From: Pseudozyma flocculosa PF-1
Taxonomy: Eukaryota; Basidiomycota; Ustilaginomycetes; Ustilaginales; Ustilaginaceae
Length of the DNA: 27,131 bases
Assembly: GCF_000417875.1 (NCBI RefSeq)
Contig: NW_006920885.1
Location: 630,893 to 658,023, forward strand
Reading direction: 5' to 3'
In this document: positions 1-8,784 of the stretch, piece by piece
How the letters are laid out: each line of letters starts with the position of its first letter
Numbering within the stretch: position 1 is the first letter of the stretch
The notes under the pieces: generated by a model
Told to the model about the DNA's origin: nothing
Seen by the model: the letters and a program-made list of their open reading frames with translations, nothing else
Database searches by the model: none
Translations under genes and position numbers: made by a program

Positions 1-140
1 ACCCGAGCCAGCCAGCCGCCAGCCAGCCGTCAGCCAGCCGTCAACGCAGCCAGCCCGCCAGCCGCCAGCACCCAGCAGCAATCCAGCAGCCGGCCAGCCG
101 CCAGCAGCCGCCCCGCCGCTGCTTCTGTCCTGCTGCCGGC
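1..140. repeat. CAGC/GCC-rich low-complexity DNA
   Basis: This stretch is built from short variants of CCAGC, AGCCGCC and AGCCGTC in loose tandem order, with no exact long unit. Open frames across it are only products of the skewed composition. It marks the left edge of the repeat-rich 5 kb and has no sign of a gene. Confidence 0.7.
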
Positions 141-194
141 GTCAATCATTGGAAACTTTGGAGAGGCGTCTCCAAAGTCTCCGATGATTTTGAC
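141..194. repeat. Hairpin palindrome, copy 1
   Basis: An inverted repeat of about 24-bp arms around a short GC-rich loop. It opens with GTCAATCATTGGAAACTTTG and closes with the near-complement ending GATGATTTTGAC. It is a diverged relative of the hairpin at 1548-1600: both share the outer GTCAATCAT / ATGATTgAC ends and the inner GGAGA / TCTCC pair. It could be a tiny non-autonomous element or the remnant of one. Function is unknown. Confidence 0.7.
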
Positions 195-332
195 CATTGA
201 CGGCCATCTTTCCGCCTTCCGCTCAACAGCCAGCCGCCGTTGCCTCCTGGCCCTTTGCCCCGGTGAGTCTGCGCGCACTGCCCTGCTGACGGCTTGCCCC
301 TTTGCCTTGTCCTATCCTATCTGTATGTGAGT

Positions 333-523
333 TGCCACCACCGCTCCTTGTCCCTCTTGGTCTGCTGCTCCTTTGTGCGCCTTTGCTGACTCCTTTGCTC
401 CCCTCTACTTTTTGCCTGTTCCTCCCTCACCGCCTTACTTTGCTGCTGACAATGCTCTGCCGCTGTTGCTGCTGCCGCCCTGCTGCCACCTTCATCTACC
501 GCCGTTGCTGCTGCCCTTGTAGG
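333..523. repeat. Direct repeat block R1, copy 1 (CT-rich)
   Basis: A CTG/CTT-rich block that matches 3160-3357 in the same orientation. The clearest shared core runs from TGCTGACTCCTTTGCTCCCC through TTTTGCCTGyTCCTCC to CCGCCTTACTTTGCTGCT, ending near CTGCCCTTGTA. Copies differ by scattered substitutions and small indels. The open frame across it (302-547) encodes Leu/Cys/Pro-rich sequence with no recognisable protein, so I treat it as repeat, not CDS. Confidence 0.75.
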
Positions 524-765
524 TACCGTATTGCAATTGAATTGTAGCTAGGATACAGGTGTGGGTGCGTGTTGTGCCTACGGTGTGGGAGCGATGCAGT
601 CCTACGGCCCTTGGTGCGTAGAGGTCCTGCGGCCCTGCGGAGCGTAAGGGTCCTACGGCCGAAAGGCCAAAGTGGTAGACCGGCTAGGTACGGCCCTGGG
701 GTAGCGAAAGAGATCTCCGATTCCCGAGGCCGTAGCTAAATTCCTGCCGCTAGCTATGCGTACGA
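523..765. repeat. Direct repeat block R2, copy 1, with empty MITE target
   Basis: This block directly follows R1 copy 1 and matches 4052-4263 in the same orientation: shared segments include GTATTGCAA, GGATAC, GTGTGGGAGC, GTCCTACGGCCC, GAGATCTCCGA and CCCGAGGCC. GTCCTACGGCC-like units recur two to three times inside it. Its end at 749-758 reads GCTAGCTATG and is the intact counterpart of the site that the MITE at 4264-4744 has split in copy 2. There is no coding signal. Confidence 0.8.
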
Positions 766-1004
766 GACCTACGATTTCCAAAATCGTAGGCTAAAAGCCT
801 GCCCCTAGCTATGATTGACGGCGGCAGCAGGGTGGAAGCAAGCAGTCGTAAGTGTCGAGTAGCAGCGGCTGGCAGCTCACTGGGTGGCTGGCTGGGCCGG
901 CTGGTGGCTTGCAGTTGGGCCAGGCAGCTGTGCTGAGCTGGCAGCTGGCTGGGCCGGGCAGCGGCTGTTGGCCTCAGGAAGCAGGGCCAGGCAACTGCAC
1001 CCAG

Positions 1005-1272
1005 AACTAGCAGCAGGCATGAGGATCTGGCCAAAAAAAAATCGCACATGTATGACGATCTGAAAATCCAGCTGCAACCAGCTTGTGTCCTCAGATCGCA
1101 GCAGGTGTGCGATCAGCTGCAATCTGAAATTCTGAATTTTTCCTGTCTGCAATCTGAGATCCACTCATAGTGGCCAGGATTTCAGATCGCATTTGTATAA
1201 TGACTTTCAAATCCTGGATCGCACAGCCTGTGTGATAGGAAAAATCGGGAAATACTTTTGCTGCTAGCTATG
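1005..1272 (-). mobile_element. ~260-bp MITE-like element, copy 1 (inverted)
   Basis: This copy aligns almost end to end with the reverse complement of 2864-3131. Shared landmarks are ATCGCACATGTAT, CCAGCTGCA, GCGATCAGCTGCAATCTGA, CCACTCATAGTGGCCAGGAT, TTCAGATCGCATTTGTATAA and TGTGTGATAGGAAAAATCGG. The right end is TGCTGCTAGCTATG (1259-1272). The left end is degraded (ACTAGCAGCAG near 1007 with a few extra bases). No protein is encoded, so if mobile it would need a transposase from elsewhere. Confidence 0.7.
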
Positions 1273-1327
1273 ACTGACACGGCTAACGGTACGACTTGTT
1301 TGCTTATGTCAGCCATAGCAAGCAGCA
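1259..1327. repeat. Short inverted repeat abutting the MITE-like end
   Basis: TGCTGCTAGCTATGACTGAC at the left is mirrored by a sequence ending GCCATAGCAAGCAGCA at the right, giving roughly 21-bp arms with about two mismatches. It shares its outer end with the element at 1005-1272. The GCTGCTAGCTATG end sequence is therefore used by more than one module here. Confidence 0.6.
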
Positions 1328-1478
1328 GGGTCGGGCCCAATTCTGGTTGTAGGCAGGCTACAATCTAAAATTGGGGATTGATCCCTATCTTCGATTTTTC
1401 CATTGCTTAGCCTACCTACAACTAGCTACAATCCAAAATCCGAAATTTGGCCTACCTACAATCCAAGATTGTAGCCCC

Positions 1479-1479
<1 letters not shown>

Positions 1480-1510
<31 letters not shown>
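1480..1510. repeat. (CTGC)n microsatellite
   Basis: About seven consecutive CTGC units follow a short C run. The tract is pure over roughly 30 bases. Confidence 0.85.
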
Positions 1511-1547
1511 TGCCACCTCACAGCCGCATCCCTGCCACCTCCGCACT

Positions 1548-1600
1548 GTCAATCATCAGAATCCTCGGAGAGGAGCTCTCTGAGGATTCCGATGATTGAC
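1548..1600. repeat. Hairpin palindrome, copy 2
   Basis: A near-perfect palindrome with about 25-bp arms. The left arm begins GTCAATCATCAGAATCCTC and the right arm ends GAGGATTCCGATGATTGAC, with almost no loop (centre GGAGAGGAGCTCTC). It is related to the hairpin at 141-194 but far better preserved, so it may be the younger copy. Confidence 0.8.
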
Positions 1601-2780
1601 AGCCGCACTGCTTCCGCTCTGCAGCGAGCAGTCAAGCAGGCTGGCTGGAGGGCAGGCTCAGGGGCCGGCCTGCTGGCGGGCTTGGGCCCGCAAGCTGGCT
1701 GGCTGGCGCAGCTGACTAAGCTTGCGCGCGCGCAAACAAAAAATGTGGAGGCCAGGCCACGCCGCCAGGCCATGCCGCCGAGCCACGCCGCCAGACCGCG
1801 TGCGTGCTCACGCAGGCTTGCAGGCTTGCAAGCGTGTGTGCCCATGCAGGCAGGCAGCCTGCCTGACCGCCTGCCTGCCAGCTGAGCCTCGGTAGAAAGT
1901 CTTGCCCGCTCCGCTGTTGCTCCTTCCCTCCCGACCAATACCATTGACCCTCGCCTGCCACCGCCATTTGACCAACATCAACGCCACCTGACCGACATTG
2001 ACGCCACCCACCAGCATCCAGCCGCCTTGTTCCATCATCCCTTTGCCTGCCATTGGTCCTTTGCCCGCCACCGCCACCCAACTGCCGTTGACGCCACCAG
2101 CTGGCATACACCCCATCCACCTCAGCCGCGTTATGCCCTGCGGTTCATCGCTTGCCACCGTCATTGCCGACTTGCTGCCACCACCTCTGCCGACTCTCCG
2201 CCACCACCAATGCCAATTTGCTGCCACCGTCTGCACCTCTAAGGCAAATCGCCCAGCCTTTGTCAGGTGAGTGCATCAATCCACCGTGGCGCTCTTCTGA
2301 CATCACTCTGTTGCAGCACGCTGACAGTCTGCTCCTTCCCTGTACCCCTCTTCCTCAGGTCTGTAACTGCTCTCTCCGCGCCGCGCCATGTCCTGCATCA
2401 ACATGCCGCTGCCACCACCGATCGACGCCAACCCTGGCCTGCCCCGCTGTGAGTGCCTCCCTGCTGGCGCAGGTATTACTGGCACGCCATGTCTCCCAGT
2501 CAGCGTGTGTTCCAGTAGCGTAGATAGCGTTTGATTCTGCAATAAAAGCTAGTATTTGATCCAATTGATTGTAGCCACATTCTGATTGCTGCCTGGCTAC
2601 ATTCCAAAAATCGTAGCTAGACCGGTCTAGCTATGATTTGAAAATTGTAGCTAGTATACAATCTAAAAATCGGCACGGCCTGTCTGCATCCAGAAATTGT
2701 TTGTGTAGAAGGCCTACCTACGTCAGAAAATTGTATATTGGCTACGCCTACCTATGATCTGAAAAATTGTAGGTAGGCCC

Positions 2781-2877
2781 TGCTGCTAGCTATGAGCACA
2801 GGAGGCCAGGCATGCGTGCGCGCGCTGGCCCTTTGCCACCCGGCCCTTTTGCCACCCAGCACTCATAGCTAGCAGCA
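2781..2877. repeat. 97-bp module with 16-bp inverted ends
   Basis: TGCTGCTAGCTATGAG at 2781-2796 is mirrored by CTCATAGCTAGCAGCA at 2862-2877. The interior is GC-rich with two CCCTTTkGCCACCC units. The right inverted end also serves as the left end of the MITE-like element at 2864-3131, so the modules share boundaries. Confidence 0.65.
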
Positions 2878-3131
2878 AAAGTGATTCCCGATTTTTCCTA
2901 TCACACAAGCTGTGCGATCCAGGATTTGAGAGTCGTTATACAAATGCGATCTGAAATCCTGGCCACTATGAGTGGATTTCAGATCGCAGGCAGGAAAAAT
3001 TCAGGATCTCAGATTGCAGCTGATCGCATGCCTGATGCGCTTCTGAGGAACCGCACAAGCTGGCTGCAGCTGGATTTCGAGATTGTTATACATGTGCGAT
3101 TTTTTTCGACCAGATCCTGCTGCTAGCTATG
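2864..3131 (+). mobile_element. 268-bp MITE-like element, copy 2, with 14-bp TIRs
   Basis: Both ends are intact: CATAGCTAGCAGCA at 2864-2877 and its exact reverse complement TGCTGCTAGCTATG at 3118-3131. The body matches the element at 1005-1272 in inverted orientation. I see no clear target-site duplication outside the ends. It has no coding capacity. The pair could form a ~2.1 kb stem-loop or be two independent insertions of one family. Confidence 0.7.
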
Positions 3132-3159
3132 GATGTGTGTTTTCGTCTCAGCATGCAAG

Positions 3160-3357
3160 TTTGCTGTTGCCGCTCTCGTTCTTCTGCTGCTCTTCTGCGC
3201 CGTTGCTGACTCCTTTGCTCCCCTCTTCCTTTTGCCTGCTCCTCCTTCACCGCCTTACTTTGCTGCTAATGATGCTCTGCTGCTGCTGCCGCGCTACTGC
3301 CGCACTGCTGCCGCCTGCTGCCACCTTGCACTACCGCTGTTGGTGCTGCCCTTGTAA
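3160..3357. repeat. Direct repeat block R1, copy 2
   Basis: Same CT-rich block as 333-523, same orientation, with about one difference every 8-10 bases by eye. The match stops at CTGCCCTTGTA. In copy 1 the R2 block starts immediately after this point, whereas here about 700 bp intervene. Confidence 0.75.
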
Positions 3358-4051
3358 GTGTAAAGGTCGACCTGGCAAGTGCGCAGAGAAGTGTCCAAGG
3401 GGCAAAGAGTCTCTGCGCATTGGAGGGCGATCACTTTGGTGCTCCCATCAGAGGCGCAAGGGAGGTTTGGGAACGGTGGGTCAATACTGAGGGCGTCTGT
3501 GAGCACCGTTGGCAGGCATCCACGGTCAAAGATGACTACGGGGTGCTGGCGAGGTGATCTGTCAATAGATATCGTATTTGCTAGACAACCGTAGCCATGG
3601 GCTCTCACGTCAATGGTAGACAAGCAAGCAGTGAGGACTGGTATTGACTAGACTGGATGAGGGGCATCCAGTCTACCAATGCAGAGGAGGACTAGGCTAT
3701 ATACTGTCTACCTAACGGCATCGAGGCATCCCTGCCTTGACCAATCAGAAATGGCCCCTATTGTCCCATTGTCCTCCGTTGTCATCCCAAGGCATTGCTC
3801 CAAGGTGGGACGCCACTGGCGTGCCTGAAGCCTAGTCCTTGGCCCTTGGAGCAGATCCAAAGCATCCTCCTGCCAGCAGGAGCAACTGCAGAGCCGCACA
3901 GTGTGTGCCGACGTCGCCTGACGCGCAGAATATTGCTGGCAGCCCGATGATTCCTCTCCGCAGCTGGGTGGAGAGAATCCCCCTTGGCTCCAGAAATCCT
4001 CTGCCCTGCCGGCCTGCGCAGCTCAGCCCCAATTGGGCCAGGGCTGTGACA
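3358..4051. other. ~700-bp hairpin-rich insertion between R1 and R2 (copy 2)
   Basis: Compared with copy 1, this segment is extra, starting after CCCTTGTA and ending before TAGGTAGC. It contains several strong small hairpins: GCGCAGAGA / TCTCTGCGC (3380-3418), AGACTGGATG / CATCCAGTCT (~3651-3675), TCCAAGG / CCTTGGA (~3810-3848), and CAGCCC...GGGCTG near 4025-4046. No protein domain or known RNA family is recognisable to me. Its edges also read GTAAGT...ACAG, like an intron, but that may be chance. Confidence 0.45.
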
Positions 4052-4263
4052 GTAGGTAGCATAGTATTGCAATGAAATTGTAGATAGGATACGGCTGTGG
4101 GTGCGTGCTTATGCCTGCGGTGTGGGAGCAATGCCGTCCTACGGCCCTGGGAGCTTAGGAGTCCTACGGCCCAAAGGCCGAAGATGTAGACTGGCTGAGT
4201 ACGGCCCTGAGGGTACAAAGGAGATCTCCGACTCCCGAGGCCATAGCTAAATTTTTGCCGCTA
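4052..4263. repeat. Direct repeat block R2, copy 2 (split by a MITE)
   Basis: Matches 523-752 in the same orientation. It ends GCCGCTA at the left border of the MITE and resumes TAGCTATGC at 4745, so joining the two sides restores the sequence seen intact at 746-759. The left TA of the target-site duplication is 4262-4263. Confidence 0.8.
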
Positions 4264-4744
4264 CCCTCATTTGCAATTGGATCTGACGTTGCACCAACAC
4301 AACTTTGATGGCCGTTTGCTACCCCAAAGAGCAATGCCTACGTTGTACCGAGACAAAAGTGATGCCCATGGGTCAGAGGGTCCTCTCGTTGCAACCTGAA
4401 GGCCTTGCCGCTGCGGTGCCGCCAACCTGCTTCCAGTTTGTCGCACCCACCACACACACAATCACGAGGAGCAAGCACTGTGGCCATCAAACGCTCCAAG
4501 AAGGAAGAGTAGCAGCCTGGGTGGGTGCACGACCAACTTTGCTTCGACGACAAGCGTCGAAAGTGTCCAATGCAGAGGTTGGCGGCAGCAGGAGGGAATT
4601 TGCCCTTGTTGCGATGATGGTGGAGCGGGCAATGTATTCAAAACATCACTTTTGTCTTGGTGCAGCGTAAGGATTGCTCTTCGGGGTAGCAAACGGCTGT
4701 CAAAGTTGTGTTGGTGCAACATCAGATCCAATTGCAAATGAGGG
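4264..4744. mobile_element. 481-bp fold-back MITE with ~101-bp TIRs and TA target duplication
   Basis: The left arm (4264-4364) starts CCCTCATTTGCAATTGG. The right arm (4644-4744) is its reverse complement over about 101 bp with roughly nine mismatches. It is flanked by TA at 4262-4263 and TA at 4745-4746. Partial complementarity continues inward (CCGCCAACCT / AGGTTGGCGG and GCACCCACC / GGTGGGTGC), so most of the element folds on itself. TA duplication is the hallmark of the Tc1/mariner superfamily. The TIR start is not one I can assign to a named family, and no transposase is present. Confidence 0.88.
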
Positions 4745-5035
4745 TAGCTATGCCTGCCGTTTTGCGTGCATAGGGCCCGTGCGGCCCAAAAAAGCCGCAG
4801 GACTCCTTCGATTGCCAGCCGAAGAAGCTTGGCGGCCCAAAAAGGCCACAGAACACTCCCGAATCCCGAGCTCAGGGCCGAAGGACTCTCACAGCCCAAA
4901 TCGTAGGTACCTTTGACGCTAGCTATGCATGCCAGTACTGTTTGAATCATCACTTTGAGGTTGATTGCGGTATATCATAGTACACGACGGCTACGGATCG
5001 ATGTCGAGATCGCGACGACGCTTCGGGGACACAGA
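4745..5035. other. Right margin of repeat tract, downstream of ALDH7
   Basis: R2-like sequence resumes after the MITE and diverges. It includes GCGGCCCAAAAAAGCCGCAG and GGCGGCCCAAAAAGGCCACAG, two related short units. The last GCTAGCTATG copy lies at 4918-4927. From there to the stop codon of the aldehyde dehydrogenase there are about 110 bp, so the 3' end of that gene nearly abuts the repeats. Confidence 0.5.
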
Positions 5036-6839
5036 CTATGCATCGAATTTGACGCCCTGAGCCAAGGTCATCTGGTTTGAGCTGTTGACGGTGGACGTCG
5101 CCCATCGCGAGTACTGCTTCCAGCTGTCTCCTCCGCACTCGCGACCCCAGCCGGTGCTTTTGTTGCCGCCGAAGGCAGCACCGACCTCTGCGCCACTCGT
5201 GGAGACGTTGACATTGACGATGCCGCAGTCGGATCCGAGGCTTCCCTGCCAGATGCCGACATTCTCGAGGGAGCGCGTGAACAGAGACGAGGAGAGGCCT
5301 TGGGGAACGCCGTTGTTCAGCTCAATGGCCTCCTCCAGTGTGTCGAAGATGGCGACATTTAGGATGGGCGCAAAGACCTCTTCCTGGAAGACTTGGTCGG
5401 TCGAGGAAGCAGGTTGGCAGATGGTGGGGATCACGTAATTTCCTCCGCCCTTGCCGCTGGCGGTGACGGAGGCACCCTCTTGACGAGAAGTTGGGCCGAA
5501 GATGACCTTGCCGCCGGTGGCCTGGATCTTCTCGATAGTCTGCCAGTACTTCTCGACGGCTGCAGAAGAGTGCAGAGGTCCGCACATGATGCCGTCTTGG
5601 ATCGGGTCGCCGATGAGGTTCTTGTCCCTCACGCCCTGATAGACCTTGACCAGGCGGTCGAGGAACTGGTCTGCAATCTTGGAATGGAGGAGGAGTCGAC
5701 GGGTCGAGGTGCAGCGCTGGCCTGCGGTCCCGATGGCAGCAAACGCCACGCCAGGGACTGCGATCGAGAGGTCCGCGTCTTCAAAGACGATGGCAGCATT
5801 ATTGCCTCCGAGCTCGAGGAGAGTCTTGCCCAGTCGTCCAGCCACATCCTGCGCCACCACCTTGCCGATTTTTTCTGAGCCTGTGAAGGAAACCATCTGA
5901 ACGCGCTCATCGCGCGTAAGCGCTTGCCCCGTCTCAACATCGCCGCAGACGAGCGAAGCAAGCGCGAGGGGCAGGTTGTGCCTCTCGAGCACAGAGACGA
6001 TCAGCTTGGTCGTCGCAATCGCGGTGAGAGGGGTGGTAGGCGAGGGCTTCCAGATGCTGCGATGCGGCAGGCAGAGCGAGCAGAGAATGGATTTGTGAGT
6101 TCTCAGTCGATATACTTGCGGGCCCTGTCCGAATCCGGACTCACTTGGCATTGCCTGCGATGAACGAGAGGCAGAAATTCCAGCCGTGCACTGCGACGGG
6201 GAAGTTGAAGGCAGTGATGATGCCAACGAGCCCGAGCGGGTTGGGAATCTCGTAGATGACGTGGCCGGGCCTCTCTGATGGCAGCACGTTGCCCTTGATG
6301 CTCCTAGATAGGCCGACAGCTGATGGCGGACGACGCGGTCGAGGAGAGGGTCCGCAGCCGGGATCAGTCTGGGCTCCGAGGGAGCAGTTGGGCTCCGAAT
6401 CGAGTCAAAGCTACGCACCAATGTCGGCCACGTCGATAACCTCCTGCACCTCGCCCTTGCCCTCGGTGAGGACCTTGCCCATCTCGTAGGAGATGAGGGC
6501 GCCGAGGGCATCTTTGCGGCGCATGTACTCATCGCAGAGATCCCTCATGATCTGGCCACGCTTGGGTGCGGGCACCTTGGCAAACTCGCGCTGGGCCTTC
6601 TTGGACGCGGCAATCACCTGCTTGACCTGGTCGGCGGTGGCGCTCTTTACTGTGGCGAGGGTGGAGCCGTCGGCGGGGTTACGGCTCGTGAGGACATCAG
6701 AGCCGGCTCCGTTTTTCCACTCGCCGTCAAAGATGCCGGCCACTTCGGACCCGACGGTGCCGAGCTCGAGCCTGGCAAACACCTTTTCAAGAGAGAGGGT
6801 CGGGGCCGGAGCGGCCGGAGTGGGGATGGGCTCGGGCAT
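5036..6839 (-). CDS. ALDH7-type aldehyde dehydrogenase (aminoadipate-semialdehyde / P6C dehydrogenase)
   Basis: NAD-dependent oxidation of 2-aminoadipate 6-semialdehyde (in equilibrium with P6C) to 2-aminoadipate is the usual activity of this family, in lysine degradation; antiquitin is the animal member. Exons read on the minus strand are 6839-6419, 6319-6145 and 6056-5036. Introns are 99 bp (GTGCGT...CAG) and 88 bp (GTGAGT...CAG), and phases fit, giving 538 aa against about 510-540 for the family. Landmarks: [12 protein letters not shown] (after exon 1), WKPSPTTP (~201), FTGS, LELGGNN with general base Glu280, GQRCTSTRR with catalytic Cys314 (spacing 34, as expected), and near the C-terminus [21 protein letters not shown] and WKQY. 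The start ATG sits in a good context (CACCATGC). No targeting peptide is obvious, so probably cytosolic. Exon 1 ends mid-codon and restores DIAVGLSRS on splicing. Substrate specificity is inferred from subfamily motifs and from the HglS neighbour. Confidence 0.93.
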
Positions 6840-8784
6840 GGTGTCGTCGCTATATGGCCAGGGTGGTGCTGCGTAGGTCCGATCGGGCGGGTCGGGATGC
6901 GTGCGGGATGCAGAAGTGAAGGCGTGACGGTATAGCGGCTGTCGTGATGGGTCGAAAGGGTTTGCGGTTCTACGAGGGGAAGCTTGTTTGCGACATCCGT
7001 CGCTGGCCGCCTGGACATGGCTTTATAGTAGCCTACAGGTTGGCGGTCGGTCGGGCAGAGATGGACGAGCAGCCTTCCGGCGGCTGGCTGTTTGCCTCAG
7101 ATGACCCTCTGGTTGGCACCGGTAGGCTGACTGACGGGAGCTGGCATGCTCGGCCCATCTCCGCAGAGTGTAGTGTGGTGCGCTAGACAGAGAGGTCGGT
7201 CGAGAGAGGAGCAAGCAGGTGTGACAGGTGGAAGCGGTCGTTGGTGGTGGGGTGATGCGGTAGGCCTCGCAAAGTCTCTGCTGGTTGCCTGCAGGCTAAC
7301 TGACCGGGTGGAGCGAGCCAAAGCTCAAGCAGCAGGCCGCGCGGCGTTCGGGCAATGTGCGAGCGAGCAGCCGGCCGAGGTCAGGCGCCCCCCTCGGCCT
7401 TTGCCCGAGACGTCTCGGTCATTGGCCGCGTCCCCTGGCCCCTTTCGGCGAAAACACCAGCGCAAACAGCGCGCGGCGCGGTCGAGCCCGACGAGGGCCC
7501 CCCCGCTAACAGACCCACCGACCGAGCAGATCGAGGCCCATGATGGAGCCCGTGATGTGGTCGGCTGACGCCCAACCGCAAAGTCCATTCACCAAAACCG
7601 CATTCAAGATTCTTGTCGACATCAACGTCAACAGCCACGAACGTTAGCCTGGCCACCACCTCACCCGCCTGCTTGCTGTCACCGCTCGGCGTATGGCCGA
7701 GTTGCCTGCTCTGGCGCAACCTGTCGCTGTCGGCAAAACAGCGAGCGTGCGCTCCATCCCAGAGACGACGACAATACCGGTACTACTACTCTGTCCCGCC
7801 ACCACCACCTACAGCACACTACACTCTAGACCCTTGCTACCTATGAGACTCCTCCAACGCGATGCGATCGCCAAGGTGCCTTTGCCCCCTTGCCTGGCCC
7901 CCTGCCGCCAGACCGCACGACGGCTGACCAGCTGAGTTGTGTGGGCCGGTCCTTCTGGCTCACCCAGGCCCTGCACAGGACTCGCAGACCGATGACCTCT
8001 CCCAGCACCCTTCCGGACTTGTTGCCGTTTCGGCGGGCTCCTTGTGTGGCTTGCGCGCCCAATCTTCTCGGGCAAGGGCCCTCGGCAGGCTTCCGTGCCC
8101 GTCAACCACTCCGGACTACCCACAACCGGTATCAGCGATCTCGACACTCAGCTCCACGGCGCATCGCCGGCGGAGTAAGCGATGCGCCAACAGACCATGG
8201 CCGCGGTCAGCTGAGGATGCTTATAAGCTCCACGCGTGCGGCCGTGATCACGGCGAGGGTCACACACACATCATCATCTCTCTGAAACGAGCCAAGTCAC
8301 GACGACCAGACCGCCCGCCCTGCCATTCGGCCCCGTCAAGCCAGCACCGGAGACCAAGGCGCAGCCGACCCACGCTCAAACCACACGCGCTGTGGATGAG
8401 ATCAGTCCGACGAGCGTCCGTCCACCCTCGCCCTTGCTAGGAGGTCCACTCCCCATCGTCCGTGTCAAGCCCTGTATGTGCAGGGACCAGGATTGCCCTC
8501 ATCGTATCATCAGCTGTCGCGATATACACCGGCCCTCCTCTGCGCTCCCGGACAGAAGTCTCGATCAAGATCGAGATCGCCAACAGGACGCCTCCTACAG
8601 CGTTCAAACCAGCCCCGACAGCAGCAGTGGCCTTCCGCCGCCTTCGAACACAACCAATAAGCTTGGCCTGCATCATTCCATCGCCCTCCTCTACCTGCGG
8701 ACCCTTCCGTCAGTACCGTCACTCGTGCAGGGCCCCTCTTCTCCCAACGAGAATCTCTGCAAGGCACGAAGAAAGAAGCGCATC
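6840..8784. promoter_or_regulatory. 1.9-kb divergent upstream region shared by ALDH7 and the HglS-like gene
   Basis: No gene is supportable here. Open frames on both strands are short, overlap each other and have no recognisable domain. The stretch from 8280 to 8784 carries pyrimidine-rich patches typical of a fungal 5' leader, followed by the ATG at 8785. Both flanking genes belong to the same degradative route, so common control from this region is plausible, but I found no specific binding site I could defend. Confidence 0.4.

Larger units (their letters stand above)
1328..2780. other. Non-coding internal repeat-rich stretch
   Basis: No gene is supportable. From 1340 to 1470 and from 2565 to 2780 there are AT-richer patches with recurrent variants of CTACAATCyAAAAT and GTAGGTAGG, in both orientations. 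From 1475 to 1900 the DNA is GC-rich and dominated by CTGC, GGCTGG and CAGG repeats. From 1900 to 2540 it is CCACC/GCCATT-rich, with degenerate repeats such as GACGCCACC. The several open frames here are Pro/His/Ala-rich composition artefacts in competing frames and strands. Confidence 0.6.

Noticed and set aside
302..547. Plus-strand open frame in the CT-rich R1 block
   Set aside because: Composition-driven Leu/Cys/Pro sequence; the second copy (3160-3357) does not preserve the same frame, as expected for a non-coding repeat.
1549..2564. Multiple overlapping open frames on both strands
   Set aside because: All lie in low-complexity GC- or CCACC-rich DNA, in conflicting frames, with no recognisable domain and several lacking ATG starts.
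1..5035. Search for transposase or reverse transcriptase remnants in the repeat tract
   Set aside because: No DDE/DDD catalytic context, RT motif or zinc knuckle could be read in any frame.
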